A stretch of DNA of 64,000 nucleotides from the NCBI GenBank assembly GCA_964618895.1, contig CAZUDO010000057.1, positions 1 through 64,000 on the forward strand, written 5' to 3'. Numbering within the stretch: position 1 is the stretch's first letter; every line of letters starts with the position of its first letter. Origin of the DNA: CAZUDO01 sp964618895. Its GTDB lineage: Bacteria; Desulfobacterota; Binatia; DP-6. Below the pieces are notes generated by a model, which saw only the letters and a program-made list of their open reading frames with translations, searched no databases and was not told the origin of the DNA. Positions 8,657-16,601 of the stretch are shown here, piece by piece. Position numbers and translations under genes: made by a program.

Positions 8657-8878
8657 ATGACCGAGTACGAGTTCACTGTCGTGATCGAACGGGACGAGGA
8701 CGGCCGGTTTTTCGCCATCTGCCCCGCGCTCCAGGGCTGCTACACGGAGGGCGAGACCGAGGACGAGGCCCGGGACCTGATCCGTGACGCCATCCGGCTT
8801 CACGTCGAGGACCGCCTCGCGACCGGCGAGCCGATCTATCAGGAGGTCGGCGCGACGAAGGTCCGCGTCGCGGTGTGA
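8657..8878 (+). CDS. hicB: HicB-family antitoxin
   Basis: 73 residues forming the partial RNase H-like fold of HicB antitoxins: EFTVVIERDEDGRFFAICPALQGCYTEG, then TEDEARDLIRDAIRLHVEDRL. It is the short form, with no C-terminal DNA-binding helix-turn-helix visible. It would bind and neutralise the HicA mRNA interferase encoded next. Its stop overlaps the HicA start by 4 bp (GTGA), which implies translational coupling with antitoxin first. HicB-HicA order is common though not universal. The module sits between gene remnants, fitting an accessory region. Confidence 0.9.
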   Translation: MTEYEFTVVIERDEDGRFFAICPALQGCYTEGETEDEARDLIRDAIRLHVEDRLATGEPIYQEVGATKVRVAV

Positions 8879-9096
8879 GCCCTCGGCTCCCGACGCTGAC
8901 GGGGCACGAGGTCATCACCGTCCTCCAGCGCCACGGATTCACGATCGTGCGGCAGAGCGGGAGCCACAACATCCTTCGCCACGAGGACGGCCGCCGGACG
9001 ACGGTGCCGGTCCACGCGGGCCGCGACCTGGGCCGCGGGCTGCTCCGCCAGATAATGCGCGACGCGAAGTTGACGGTGGACGACCTCTCGCGCTGA
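8875..9096 (+). CDS. hicA: HicA-family toxin (mRNA interferase)
   Basis: 73 residues with the double-stranded RNA-binding-like fold of HicA: LTGHEVITVLQRHGFTIVRQ, then the diagnostic GSHNILRHEDGRRTTVPVHAGRDL, whose first His (in GSH) is the catalytic residue of the family, and GLLRQIMRDAKLTVDDL. The start is the GTG overlapping the hicB stop. The toxin cleaves mRNA to arrest growth when free of HicB. All key residues are present, so the module is probably functional. Confidence 0.9.
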   Translation: MSPRLPTLTGHEVITVLQRHGFTIVRQSGSHNILRHEDGRRTTVPVHAGRDLGRGLLRQIMRDAKLTVDDLSR

Positions 9097-9108
9097 CGAC
9101 GACGATTC

Positions 9109-9228
9109 GCCGACCGTCTCGGCGGCCCAGTGGAATGAGCGGTCGGCGTGGCACCCGGTGCAGGAGGACTCGCCCGCAAGCCCGGCATCCCCCCACCAGG
9201 GGCGCAGGTCGTAAATTGCGCCGGGATA
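9109..9228 (-). pseudogene. Remnant of a second multihaem cytochrome c
   Basis: A minus-strand frame reads ESSCTGCHADRSFHWAAETV preceded by YDLRPWWGDAGLAG. It contains one haem motif (CTGCH) and aligns closely with the eighth haem region of the intact cytochrome at 5264-7639 (NACTRCHDDRSPGWAAEAV). Both flanks lose the resemblance: downstream the frame runs antisense into hicA, and no further CXXCH follows. It is a scrap of a paralogous gene broken when the HicBA module or other DNA arrived. Confidence 0.55.
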
Positions 9229-9385
9229 GCCTGGTGACGGTCTACCCGCCGACCAGGCGTTATGGGGAAGCGTGCGTGCAGAAATGTACGGCTCTCTCTC
9301 CCAGCAGATATATTGATGAGCCGCGTCGCGCCTTGACGGGAAGAGCGATCCTTGACTACACGCGGCGCCGAATAGGAGGGTTCGC

Positions 9386-10858
9386 ATGCGCAAGCTCGTT
9401 CTCACCGCGGCTCTTGGACTGACATTCGCGATGAACGGTGGTGCTGCAGGTCTCACAACTCAACAGTCGCCGGCCAGCGTCGCGCTTCAATCGTACGATG
9501 CCAAGGGATTCCAGGGTCATCCTACGGAAGAAGTACGTATGGACACTTCTGCCATAATTCGAAGCCTCGGCGGGGCCGTCGTGGCGCTCCTCTTTTCGAC
9601 GACGCCGTTGGCCGGGATGGGACAGGAGCCGGGAATCGTCCCACGAGCCATCTTCGGCGACGACGACCGGCACGAGCGACACGCGATTTTGGATCCAGGA
9701 CTCCGGATGATGGCTGACGCCGTCGTCTTGCTCGTGGACAACTGGGACCTGCACTGCGATGCCTCCGGCACGGCCTGCGATCTCAGCAGCGCTACGCCGC
9801 TATTCGATGGGAGGGCGTGCACCGACGAGCCCTTCGCGACGCAGCCGACAGCCGGCTTCTGCACCGGGTTCCTGATTGCGTCGGACCTGGTGGCGACCGC
9901 CGGACACTGCATCGACGAGCTGACCTGTCCGTTCACAGCATTCGTGTTCGGCTTCGGGATCACTGCGCCGGAGGGAAATGCAAACACCGTAAACCTCCAA
10001 ACGTACCGCTGCGCGGAGGTTGTCGAGAGCGTCTCCGGCTATGGGTTCGAGAACGACGGGAGCTTCCAGGGGGGCGCTGACTATGCCCTGGTGCGGCTCG
10101 ATCGGCTGGTCAATGATCGGACGCCGCTGGCGGTCAGGCGGGAGCCCGCGGTAGCAGTCGCTGATCAGCTGGTGGTGATGGGACACCCGTTCGGGCTACC
10201 GCTCAAGATCGCCGACGGCGCTGCGGTGAAGTCAACCGCTACGACCTTCTTCGAGGCGGACCTCGACGCCTCCGGCGGCAACAGTGGCTCGCCGGTGCTG
10301 GACCGCAAAAGCCTAGAAGCTGTCGGTATCCTCGTGCGAGGGGGAGGAACCGGCGGCGGGGTGATTGACTTCGAACAGGGCTGCCTCCGGTCGCCTCGCT
10401 ACAACGACGTGGATGGCTATCTTGGCGGGTTCCCACAGATCACGAACGTCGCGATGCTCCCGGTAGTCGAGAGCTGCGTTGGGAGGCCAGACTGCTTTTC
10501 CAGTGCAAGGACGGCGAGCTGCCTCCCCAGCGCCAGCTCCGGCCTCCGCTTCCATCGCCCGTCCTGTCGCGAGTGCTACTCCGACCGGGGACCGGCGCGC
10601 ACGGTGCGTCGAAATGTGGAGAAGACCCTTCGGCTCCTGCTCAAGGGCCACCGCGCCTTCATCGACTTCGACCTCCGCAGGGCCGAGAAGGCGCTGCGGC
10701 AGGCTCTGCGGAACCTCGATCGAACTGGTTTGCAGCTCGAGCAGCTGTCCGCCAGGTCGCGGATCTCCTGGCCATGTCACGGGGCTCTTCGCAGCGTCAT
10801 CAACGAGGTGCTGGACGTCGCACATCTCGACCTCGCCCTGGTTGCCGTGCTCAAGTAG
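9386..10858 (+). CDS. Secreted trypsin-like serine protease with extra C-terminal domain
   Basis: A chymotrypsin-fold (S1/V8-like) protease. The catalytic triad can be read: His in VATAGHCIDE, Asp in GGADYALVRLD, Ser in DASGGNSGSPV. Disulphide candidates flank the fold. After about residue 350 there is a short Cys-containing segment and a helical Lys/Arg/Leu-rich tail (VEKTLRLLLKGHRAF, RRAEKALRQALRNL) not typical of proteases. Two signal-peptide-like starts exist in frame: ATG 9386 (MRKLVLTAALGLTFA, strong GGAGGG site) and ATG 9539 (MDTSAIIRSLGGAVVALL, GGAAG site). Only one can be used as the secretion signal of a mature protein; 9539 gives the more normal layout. Probably extracellular; substrate unknown. 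Confidence 0.8.
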   Translation: MRKLVLTAALGLTFAMNGGAAGLTTQQSPASVALQSYDAKGFQGHPTEEVRMDTSAIIRSLGGAVVALLFSTTPLAGMGQEPGIVPRAIFGDDDRHERHAILDPGLRMMADAVVLLVDNWDLHCDASGTACDLSSATPLFDGRACTDEPFATQPTAGFCTGFLIASDLVATAGHCIDELTCPFTAFVFGFGITAPEGNANTVNLQTYRCAEVVESVSGYGFENDGSFQGGADYALVRLDRLVNDRTPLAVRREPAVAVADQLVVMGHPFGLPLKIADGAAVKSTATTFFEADLDASGGNSGSPVLDRKSLEAVGILVRGGGTGGGVIDFEQGCLRSPRYNDVDGYLGGFPQITNVAMLPVVESCVGRPDCFSSARTASCLPSASSGLRFHRPSCRECYSDRGPARTVRRNVEKTLRLLLKGHRAFIDFDLRRAEKALRQALRNLDRTGLQLEQLSARSRISWPCHGALRSVINEVLDVAHLDLALVAVLK

Positions 10859-10979
10859 TCCATCCGGGTTGGTTGGAGTCTCCTCGTTGACGCCACCCAG
10901 ACGACCGTGGCCAGGTGGCCGCGGAGGGGTAGATCGTGACGCTCTACCAAGTCGCGGCGTGAGCTTGAGCTGGACGAAG

Positions 10980-11054
10980 CGTCCCCGACCGGATTCGAAC
11001 CGGTGTTACCGACGTGAAAGGCCGGTGTCCTGGGCCAGACTAGACGACGGGGAC
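10980..11054 (-). tRNA. tRNA-Glu (anticodon TTC)
   Basis: Read on the minus strand, the acceptor stem GTCCCCG pairs with CGGGGAC, the T arm is CCGGTTCGAATCCGG, and the anticodon arm CCGGC-CTTTCAC-GTCGG places TTC in the loop. G is the discriminator base; CCA is not encoded. The length is 75 nt. It lies between the protease and glycosyltransferase genes, on the opposite strand to both. Confidence 0.95.
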
Positions 11055-11097
11055 GGACGCGCCACCCGCCCGCGCGCGGGCGGACGCCAGGGCCCGC

Positions 11098-12237
11098 GTG
11101 CTAATACAGTCCCCCGTGCCAGTCAAATCACAGAGCGCCGGACGTGCTCTCCGCATCCTCTTCCTGAACGGCAACCGGAGCGCGGTCTACGGCGGCGTCG
11201 AGCGCTGGATGATCGACACCGCCAGCGGCCTCGGCGCGCGCGGGCACCGCTGCGTCCTGGTGGGACGCCCGGGCGTGCGCTGGCTGTGCGTCGCGGCCGA
11301 AGCCGGACTGACCGTGCACGGCGCCGTGCACGGCACGTGGGCGATGCGAGTCGCGCGCGTCGTCGCCGCCATGCGCACGGAGCGCCCGGACCTGGTGGTC
11401 GCCAAGGGCAAGAAGACGGCGCGCTGGGTGACCTGGGGCCGCGCCCTCGCCGGTGGACGCGTGGCCCTCTTCTTCGGGCTGACGCACGAGCTGGATCCGA
11501 CGCGCTGGGTCGATCGCCACACCTGGCGGCGGGTCGACGCCGGCATCACGCTCGCGCATGGCGCCTCCGACTGGTACGCTACGCGCGGCTTCGGCCCGGC
11601 CGCCAAACTGCACGCGCTCTGGAAGGGCGTCGACCTGGCGCGCTTCGACGCGGCGCAGGCGGCGCGGGCTCCTACTAGAACCGCCCTCGGTCTCGCACCC
11701 GACGACCTCGCCATCGCCACCGTGGGGCGCCTCGCCTGGCAGAAGGGCCTCGATCACCTCTTCGAGGCCGTACGCATCGCGCGCCATCGCCTCCCGCGCG
11801 CGCGCTACTTCGTCATCGGCGGGGGACGCGACGCCGAGCTCATCGCCGCCGCGGCGGCGGAACTGGACGGCGCCGTCACGCTCCTCGGCCAGCGCGACGA
11901 CGTGCCGGCGCTGCTCGCCGCCATGGACCTGATGGTGCAGAGCTCGCGCCGTGAGGTGATGGTGCAGACCACGCTCGAAGCCATGGCCGCCGGGCGCGCG
12001 GTGATCTCGACGCGTACCATGGGAGCGGACGAGGCGATCGAGGACGGGATCAGCGGCGTCCTCGTCCCGGTCGCGGATCCGCCCGCGCTTGCCGAAGAGA
12101 TCGTCCGTCTGGGCGAGGATCCCGCACGCCGCGCGGCGCTCGGGCAGGCAGCGCGGGCGCGCATCGCGGCCGAGTTCACGGCGGCGGCGGCGCTCGACCG
12201 GGCCGAGAGCATCTTCCGCGCCATCGTCGACGCCTGA
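11098..12237 (+). CDS. GT4-family glycosyltransferase
   Basis: 379 residues with the two-Rossmann-domain GT-B fold. The N-terminal domain opens with RILFLNGNRSAVYGGVERWM (GGVE acceptor loop). The C-terminal nucleotide-sugar domain has TVGRLAWQKGLDHLFEAV, VIGGGRDA, the LLGQRDDVPALLAAMDL segment and the EX7E-type retaining motif in REVMVQTTLEAMAAGRAVI. It would transfer a sugar from a nucleotide donor to a lipid or polysaccharide at the cytoplasmic face of the membrane. The start is GTG 11098 with a GTG alternative at 11116. No polysaccharide cluster surrounds it, so the acceptor is unknown. Confidence 0.85.
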   Translation: MLIQSPVPVKSQSAGRALRILFLNGNRSAVYGGVERWMIDTASGLGARGHRCVLVGRPGVRWLCVAAEAGLTVHGAVHGTWAMRVARVVAAMRTERPDLVVAKGKKTARWVTWGRALAGGRVALFFGLTHELDPTRWVDRHTWRRVDAGITLAHGASDWYATRGFGPAAKLHALWKGVDLARFDAAQAARAPTRTALGLAPDDLAIATVGRLAWQKGLDHLFEAVRIARHRLPRARYFVIGGGRDAELIAAAAAELDGAVTLLGQRDDVPALLAAMDLMVQSSRREVMVQTTLEAMAAGRAVISTRTMGADEAIEDGISGVLVPVADPPALAEEIVRLGEDPARRAALGQAARARIAAEFTAAAALDRAESIFRAIVDA

Positions 12238-12276
12238 CCGCGGTACCTCTTGCGATCGCGGCGCGCGTGGTGTTGA

Positions 12277-13464
12277 TTGCCGGCCGCCGTGGAGATCCGT
12301 TTCAGCCCCGACGAAGAGGCGTTCCGGGCCCGGGCGCGCGCCTGGCTCGAGGCCAACGTCCCCACGACCCGTCCCGACCGCGCGGATCTCCGTGCGCGCC
12401 GCACCTTCGACCTCGCCTGGCAGCGGACCATGTATGACGCCGGCTGGGCCGGCATCGCCTGGCCGAAGGAGTTCGGCGGGCGCGGCGCGACCGTGATGGA
12501 ACAGCTCATCTGGTTCGAAGAGTACGCCCGTGCCGGCGCACCCGAGATCACCACCACCTTCGTTGGCCTGAATCACGCCGGGCCGACGCTGGTCGCCTGT
12601 GGCAGCGAGGCGCAGAAGGCCTACCACCTGCCGCGCATCATGCGTGGCGAGGTGATCTGGTGTCAGGGGTTCTCGGAGCCGAATGCCGGCTCCGACCTCG
12701 CCAGCCTGCAGACACGTGCCGTCATCGACGGCGACTTCCTGGTCGTCAACGGGCAGAAGATCTGGACCAGCTACGGCAACATCGCCGAGTTCCAGGAGCT
12801 GCTCGTGCGCACCGACCCGGATGCGACCAAGCACAAGGGCATCAGCTGGGTCATCTGCCCGATGGACACGCCGGGGATCGAGATCCGCCCCATCACCACG
12901 CTGACCGGCGACCACGACTTCTGCGAGGTCTTTTACGACAACGTCCGCATCCCGCTCGCCAACGTGGTCGGCAAGCTGAACGACGGCTGGCGGGTGGCCA
13001 TGGCGACCCTCAGCTTCGAGCGTGGCACGGCGTTCCTCTCCGAGCAGGTGCGTCTCGCGCGCCGGGTGGACGAGCTGATCACGCTCGCCGGCCAGGTGCC
13101 GGGGCCGAGTGGCCGCGAGCGTGCGCTCGACGACGACGAGCTGGCGCGCCGGCTGGCCCTGGCACGGGCCGAGGTCGAGGCCATGCGTGCCATGAGCTAC
13201 CGCAGCGTGAGTCTGGCGGCGCGGAGCGGCATGCCGGGGGCGGAGGCCTCCATCATCCGGCTCTTCTTCTCGGAGCTGGTGCAGCGCATCGATGTGCTCG
13301 CCATGGACATCCTGGGCGCGCCGGCGCTCGCGGGCAGCGAGGGCGGGTCGGCGGGGCGGTGGGCGATCAGCTACCTGACTGGTCTCTCGCAGACCATCGG
13401 CGGCGGCACCAAGGAGATCCAACGCAACATCATCGGCGACCGTTTTCTCGGCCTGCCGCGATGA
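12277..13464 (+). CDS. Acyl-CoA dehydrogenase, subunit 1 of a heteromeric pair
   Basis: 395 residues with the complete acyl-CoA dehydrogenase fold: FSPDEEAFRARARAWLE at the start, FAD/substrate loop WCQGFSEPNAGSDLASL, NGQKIWTSYGN, and the terminal IGGGTKEIQRNIIGDRFLG. It is followed after 4 bp by a second, shorter ACAD gene. Such unlike pairs form alpha2beta2 enzymes (as the ChsE1/ChsE2 FadE pairs of steroid side-chain degradation) that dehydrogenate bulky or branched acyl-CoAs. The start is TTG 12277, or GTG 12289. Co-transcription with the downstream gene is nearly certain. The substrate is inferred only as a non-linear acyl-CoA. Confidence 0.88.
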   Translation: MPAAVEIRFSPDEEAFRARARAWLEANVPTTRPDRADLRARRTFDLAWQRTMYDAGWAGIAWPKEFGGRGATVMEQLIWFEEYARAGAPEITTTFVGLNHAGPTLVACGSEAQKAYHLPRIMRGEVIWCQGFSEPNAGSDLASLQTRAVIDGDFLVVNGQKIWTSYGNIAEFQELLVRTDPDATKHKGISWVICPMDTPGIEIRPITTLTGDHDFCEVFYDNVRIPLANVVGKLNDGWRVAMATLSFERGTAFLSEQVRLARRVDELITLAGQVPGPSGRERALDDDELARRLALARAEVEAMRAMSYRSVSLAARSGMPGAEASIIRLFFSELVQRIDVLAMDILGAPALAGSEGGSAGRWAISYLTGLSQTIGGGTKEIQRNIIGDRFLGLPR

Positions 13465-13468
13465 CCCG

Positions 13469-14491
13469 ATGGACCTGACCCTCAGCGCCGACCAGGAAGC
13501 GGTCCGCGATGCCATCCGCCAGATGCTGGCGGAACGCGTGCCGCTCACGCACGTTCGCACCCTCGCGGGGCAGGTCGACGCGGCGGCGTGGCAGGAGGCG
13601 GGCGCGCTCGGGTGGTTCGGTCTCGGGCTGCCGGAGGCGGCGGGCGGCGCGGGCTACGGACTGCCGGAAGAGATGCTGCTGTTCATCGAGCTGGGCCGCG
13701 GGCTCGCGCCCGGACCGTGGCTCGGGACGGTGCTGGCTGCGCACGCCCTGGCCGGCGCGGCCGGCCTCGACGACGTGCACGCGGCCGTCCTCGCCGGCAC
13801 CCGCCGGGTGGCGGTGGTGGACGATGCGGACAACGCCCTCGGCGGCGGCGGGCGCCTGATGGGCAGCGTGCCGGGCATCGCCGACGCCGGCAGCGCCCAG
13901 GGGTTGCTCGTGCTCGGCCAGCACGCCGTGCGCTACGTCGCCGCTGACACGCGCGGCCTCACCATCACGCCGGGTGCCGGCATCGATTCCACGCGGTACC
14001 TGGCGGAAGTCGCGTTCGCGAGCGTCCCGGTCGAAGTGGTGAGCAACGACGCCGGTCGCCTGCGCGACATGGCCACGGTCTTGGTGGCGGCGGAAGCCGT
14101 CGGCATCGCCGAGCGTACCCTCGAGCTGTCGGTCGCCTATGCCAAGGTGCGCCAGCAGTTCGGCAAGCCCATCGGCAGCTTTCAGGCCATCAAGCACCGC
14201 TGCGCCGACATGGCGGTGCGGGCGGAGGTGGCGCGCTCGGCGGTGACCTACGCCGCGGTGGCGGTGCGCGACCGCGAGCCCGACGCCGCCTGTCACGTGC
14301 ACGGTGCCAAGGTGCTGGCCGTCGACGCCGCGCTCAAGAACGCCACCGACAACGTCCAGAACCACGGCGGCATGGGCTACACGTGGGAGGGCGACGCGCA
14401 CCTGTATCTCAAGCGTGCCTGGCTGGCGGAGCACGCCTTCGGCCCGCGCACGGCGCACCTGGACGCCCTGGCCGCCCCCTGGCGCGGCTGA
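13469..14491 (+). CDS. Acyl-CoA dehydrogenase, short subunit 2
   Basis: 340 residues, shorter than the usual 380. The N-terminal helical domain (LTLSADQEAVRDAIRQMLAE) and the C-terminal four-helix region are clear: VRQQFGKPIGSFQAIKHRCADMA, then QNHGGMGYTWEGDAHLYLKR, where the Glu after TW is the candidate catalytic base. The middle beta-domain is compact and lacks the canonical FAD-binding loop seen in subunit 1. That supports a heterotetramer in which FAD sites form across the two proteins. It begins 4 bp after subunit 1. Its 3' end converges on the glucokinase gene. Confidence 0.85.
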   Translation: MDLTLSADQEAVRDAIRQMLAERVPLTHVRTLAGQVDAAAWQEAGALGWFGLGLPEAAGGAGYGLPEEMLLFIELGRGLAPGPWLGTVLAAHALAGAAGLDDVHAAVLAGTRRVAVVDDADNALGGGGRLMGSVPGIADAGSAQGLLVLGQHAVRYVAADTRGLTITPGAGIDSTRYLAEVAFASVPVEVVSNDAGRLRDMATVLVAAEAVGIAERTLELSVAYAKVRQQFGKPIGSFQAIKHRCADMAVRAEVARSAVTYAAVAVRDREPDAACHVHGAKVLAVDAALKNATDNVQNHGGMGYTWEGDAHLYLKRAWLAEHAFGPRTAHLDALAAPWRG

Positions 14492-14498
14492 CGCCCAG

Positions 14499-15458
14499 CT
14501 ACCCGCGGGCGGCGGCGTAGCGCGCGGCGCCGTAGAGCGCCGTGCGGTCGTCCAGGATCACATGCACCGGCATGCAGGCGAGCAAGGTCTCGAACCGTCC
14601 CTTGGCCAGGAAGGCGGCGCAGAAGGCGCCGGTCTGGAGCGCCGGCAGGATCTTCGGCGCGATGCCGCCGCCGACGTACACGCCCCCGGTGGCTTTCACG
14701 GTGAGGGCGAGGTTGCCCGCCATCGCGCCGTAGCAGCCGACGAACAGCGCCAACGCCTCCACCGCGATCGGCGGGCTGCCGGCGAGGGCGGCGGCGGAGA
14801 TGGCCGCCGGCTCGAGGTCGGCCGCCAGGCCGTCCGGGACGACCAGGCCCTCCACGTCGCGCAGGAACTCGAGACAGTGGACCAGACCCGGCCCGGAGAC
14901 CACGTGCTCCCAGCTCACGTGCGCATGGCGGCCGAGCAGGTAGCGCAGCAGGGCGATCTCGCGCTCGCTGCGCGGGGCGAAGTCGGCATGGCCGCCCTCG
15001 CTGGCGAAGGGTACGTGGCGCGTGCCGTCCCACACCAATCCGCCTTCACCGAGGCCCGTGCCGGCGGCGATGACGGCGATGTTCCCCGTGGCCGGCCGCC
15101 CCGGATGCAGCGTGGCCAGCCGATCCGCCGGCAGTGCCAGCACGCCATACGCGAGCGCCTCGATGTCGTTCAGGAGAAAGACGGGAACGCCGCCGAGACG
15201 CGCGCGCAGGGTGCCCGCATCGACGAGCCAGGGCAGGTTGGTGGTGGCGACCCGGTCCTCCAGAACGGGCCCGGCGATGCCGAAGCAAGCGCCGGTGAGC
15301 GCCGCCGTCCGCCCGACGAGGTAGGTCTCCACCAGGCCCTCCAGACCGGCAAACGCCGCGCTCGTGAACCGGACGGGGTCGCTCGGCACCAGCGGCGCGT
15401 CCGGCCGGAAGAGCGCCAGCGTGGTCTTGGTGCCGCCGATGTCACCGCACAGGAGCAT
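14499..15458 (-). CDS. glk: Glucokinase (Glk family)
   Basis: About 319 residues, typical for bacterial ATP-dependent glucokinase. The phosphate-binding motif is at the very start (MLLCGDIGGTKTTLALF), which fixes the start at 15458 rather than an ATG 117 bp upstream. Other signatures are NLPWLVDA, FLLNDIEALAYG (the catalytic Asp), AAGTGLGEGGL, and the glucose-binding SEGGHADFAP. It phosphorylates glucose to glucose-6-phosphate. It stands alone and converges with the ACAD pair. A 6-phosphogluconolactonase-like gene lies 7 kb away. Confidence 0.93.
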   Translation of the reverse strand: MLLCGDIGGTKTTLALFRPDAPLVPSDPVRFTSAAFAGLEGLVETYLVGRTAALTGACFGIAGPVLEDRVATTNLPWLVDAGTLRARLGGVPVFLLNDIEALAYGVLALPADRLATLHPGRPATGNIAVIAAGTGLGEGGLVWDGTRHVPFASEGGHADFAPRSEREIALLRYLLGRHAHVSWEHVVSGPGLVHCLEFLRDVEGLVVPDGLAADLEPAAISAAALAGSPPIAVEALALFVGCYGAMAGNLALTVKATGGVYVGGGIAPKILPALQTGAFCAAFLAKGRFETLLACMPVHVILDDRTALYGAARYAAARG

Positions 15459-15544
15459 CGCCGGCGCACCATGCCACGATCGCGCGGGCCGAGGAATCCC
15501 GGGGTTGCGAGGCGCGGGGGCGGCACGTAATCTCGACACGCCCG

Positions 15545-15937
15545 ATGCCGACCGGGGATCGTGAGGAGGAGCCAACCGGGGAGGAGAAGGCGGACGACGC
15601 CGAGGGGCTCGACGTCGTCGGCGCGGCGCTCGGGTTGTCCCTGATGGCCGTCACGGGGTTCGTCGTCGGGGGGGTGACCGTGGCCGCCCTGTGGATGCTC
15701 TATCCCCCCACACGCGGCAGCACGGTGCCGATGACTGCGGTGGCCCTCGGCTCGGTGGCCCTGGTGGCGGCCGGCTGGGGCGTGCTCGTCCGCCGGCTGG
15801 GGCGGCAGGCGGGCGATTGGTTCATCGTCGGCTACGGCATCGCCTGGGTCCTGCTCATCGTCGTCGTCATGGGCAGCAGTGCAGCCGAGTTCTTCCGCTC
15901 GCACGCGGCGCAGAGCCTCGGGCTGCCCAGCAGTTGA
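15545..15937 (+). CDS. Hypothetical membrane protein
   Basis: 130 residues. An acidic N-terminal tail (MPTGDREEEPTGEEKADDAEG) is followed by three or four membrane segments (VVGAALGLSLMAVTGFVVGG; AVALGSVALVAAGWGVLV; WFIVGYGIAWVLLIVVVMG). No family is recognised. It is divergent from glk and ends 85 bp before tetR, with the TetR operator in between. The operator is downstream of this gene and so would not control it. Confidence 0.6.
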   Translation: MPTGDREEEPTGEEKADDAEGLDVVGAALGLSLMAVTGFVVGGVTVAALWMLYPPTRGSTVPMTAVALGSVALVAAGWGVLVRRLGRQAGDWFIVGYGIAWVLLIVVVMGSSAAEFFRSHAAQSLGLPSS

Positions 15938-15984
15938 CGGCGCCCTGGCACCCCCTTTTCTCGAACGTCACGAGCTGGTACACG

Positions 15985-16004
15985 AGAACTGACCGGTCAG
16001 TTCT
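15985..16004. promoter_or_regulatory. Perfect 20-bp palindrome, probable TetR operator
   Basis: AGAACTGACCGGTCAGTTCT is a perfect 20-bp inverted repeat without spacer, centred 28 bp before the tetR start. TetR-family repressors bind palindromes of this length in their own promoters, so it is the expected autoregulatory and operon operator. No strong sigma-70 boxes were found; TTGACG at 15934-15939 could be a -35 element. Confidence 0.7.
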
Positions 16005-16022
16005 GGCCGGCAGCTCCCCGGT

Positions 16023-16601
16023 ATGGCCCGCGAGGACAAACGCCAGCGCATCCTGGCCGCCGCCACGGCGGTGTTCGCCGAGCGCGACTTCCACGAGGTG
16101 CACGTGGACGAGGTGGCGACGCGGGCGGGGGTGGGGAAGGGCACGCTCTATCTGTACTTCCCCACCAAGGATGACCTGCAGCAGGCGGCCCTGCGCGGTA
16201 GCCTCGAGCGCCTGGCCGAGGAGGTCGAGACCGCAGCGCAGGCGGCGGCGCCCGCCGAGGCCGTGCTGCGCGAGATGGTCGTCTCCATCCTGCGCTTCTT
16301 CTGGCGCCGGCAGCATCTGCTCACCCTGGTCCAGCGCTTCGAGCAGCGTGCGCCGCGGCGCAGCCGGGAACGACGCCGGCGCGTCCTGCAGGCGATCGAG
16401 AGCGTGCTGGCCCGCCATCGACTGGGCGGGGCGGGGGCGGCGCGCCACCTCGCGGCGGCCTTCCTGCTGGGGCTGTCCCGGGCGGCCATTCTCGAGCACG
16501 CGCCGGGCGAGCGCCCGGAGACGGCGGCGGCGCGGGTGGTGCAGTGCTACCTGCACGGTGTCGGCGCCGGCGACGGCCGCCGCGTCCGGGGTGCCGCATG
16601 A
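16023..16601 (+). CDS. TetR-family transcriptional repressor
   Basis: 192 residues. The N-terminal helix-turn-helix is canonical: RILAAATAVFAERDFHEVHVDEVATRAGVGKGTLYLYFPTKDDL, split across helices 1-4. The C-terminal all-helical ligand domain is variable, as usual. The palindrome at 15985-16004 is its likely operator. Its stop overlaps the start of the RND adaptor gene (ATGA), so it is the first gene of a self-regulated efflux operon. The inducing ligand is unknown, presumably a substrate of the pump. Confidence 0.9.
   Translation: MAREDKRQRILAAATAVFAERDFHEVHVDEVATRAGVGKGTLYLYFPTKDDLQQAALRGSLERLAEEVETAAQAAAPAEAVLREMVVSILRFFWRRQHLLTLVQRFEQRAPRRSRERRRRVLQAIESVLARHRLGGAGAARHLAAAFLLGLSRAAILEHAPGERPETAAARVVQCYLHGVGAGDGRRVRGAA

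Noticed and set aside
8297..8803. Upstream extension of the DUF2075-like frame
   Set aside because: Translation has no family resemblance and runs antisense through hicB; treated as outside the remnant.
9320..9375. Possible sigma-70 promoter before the protease (TTGACG / TACACG)
   Set aside because: The -10 match is poor; spacing alone is not enough to call it.
10860..10979. Possible terminator after the protease gene (GGTAGA...TCTACC)
   Set aside because: Only a weak 6-bp stem with a long loop and no T-tract.
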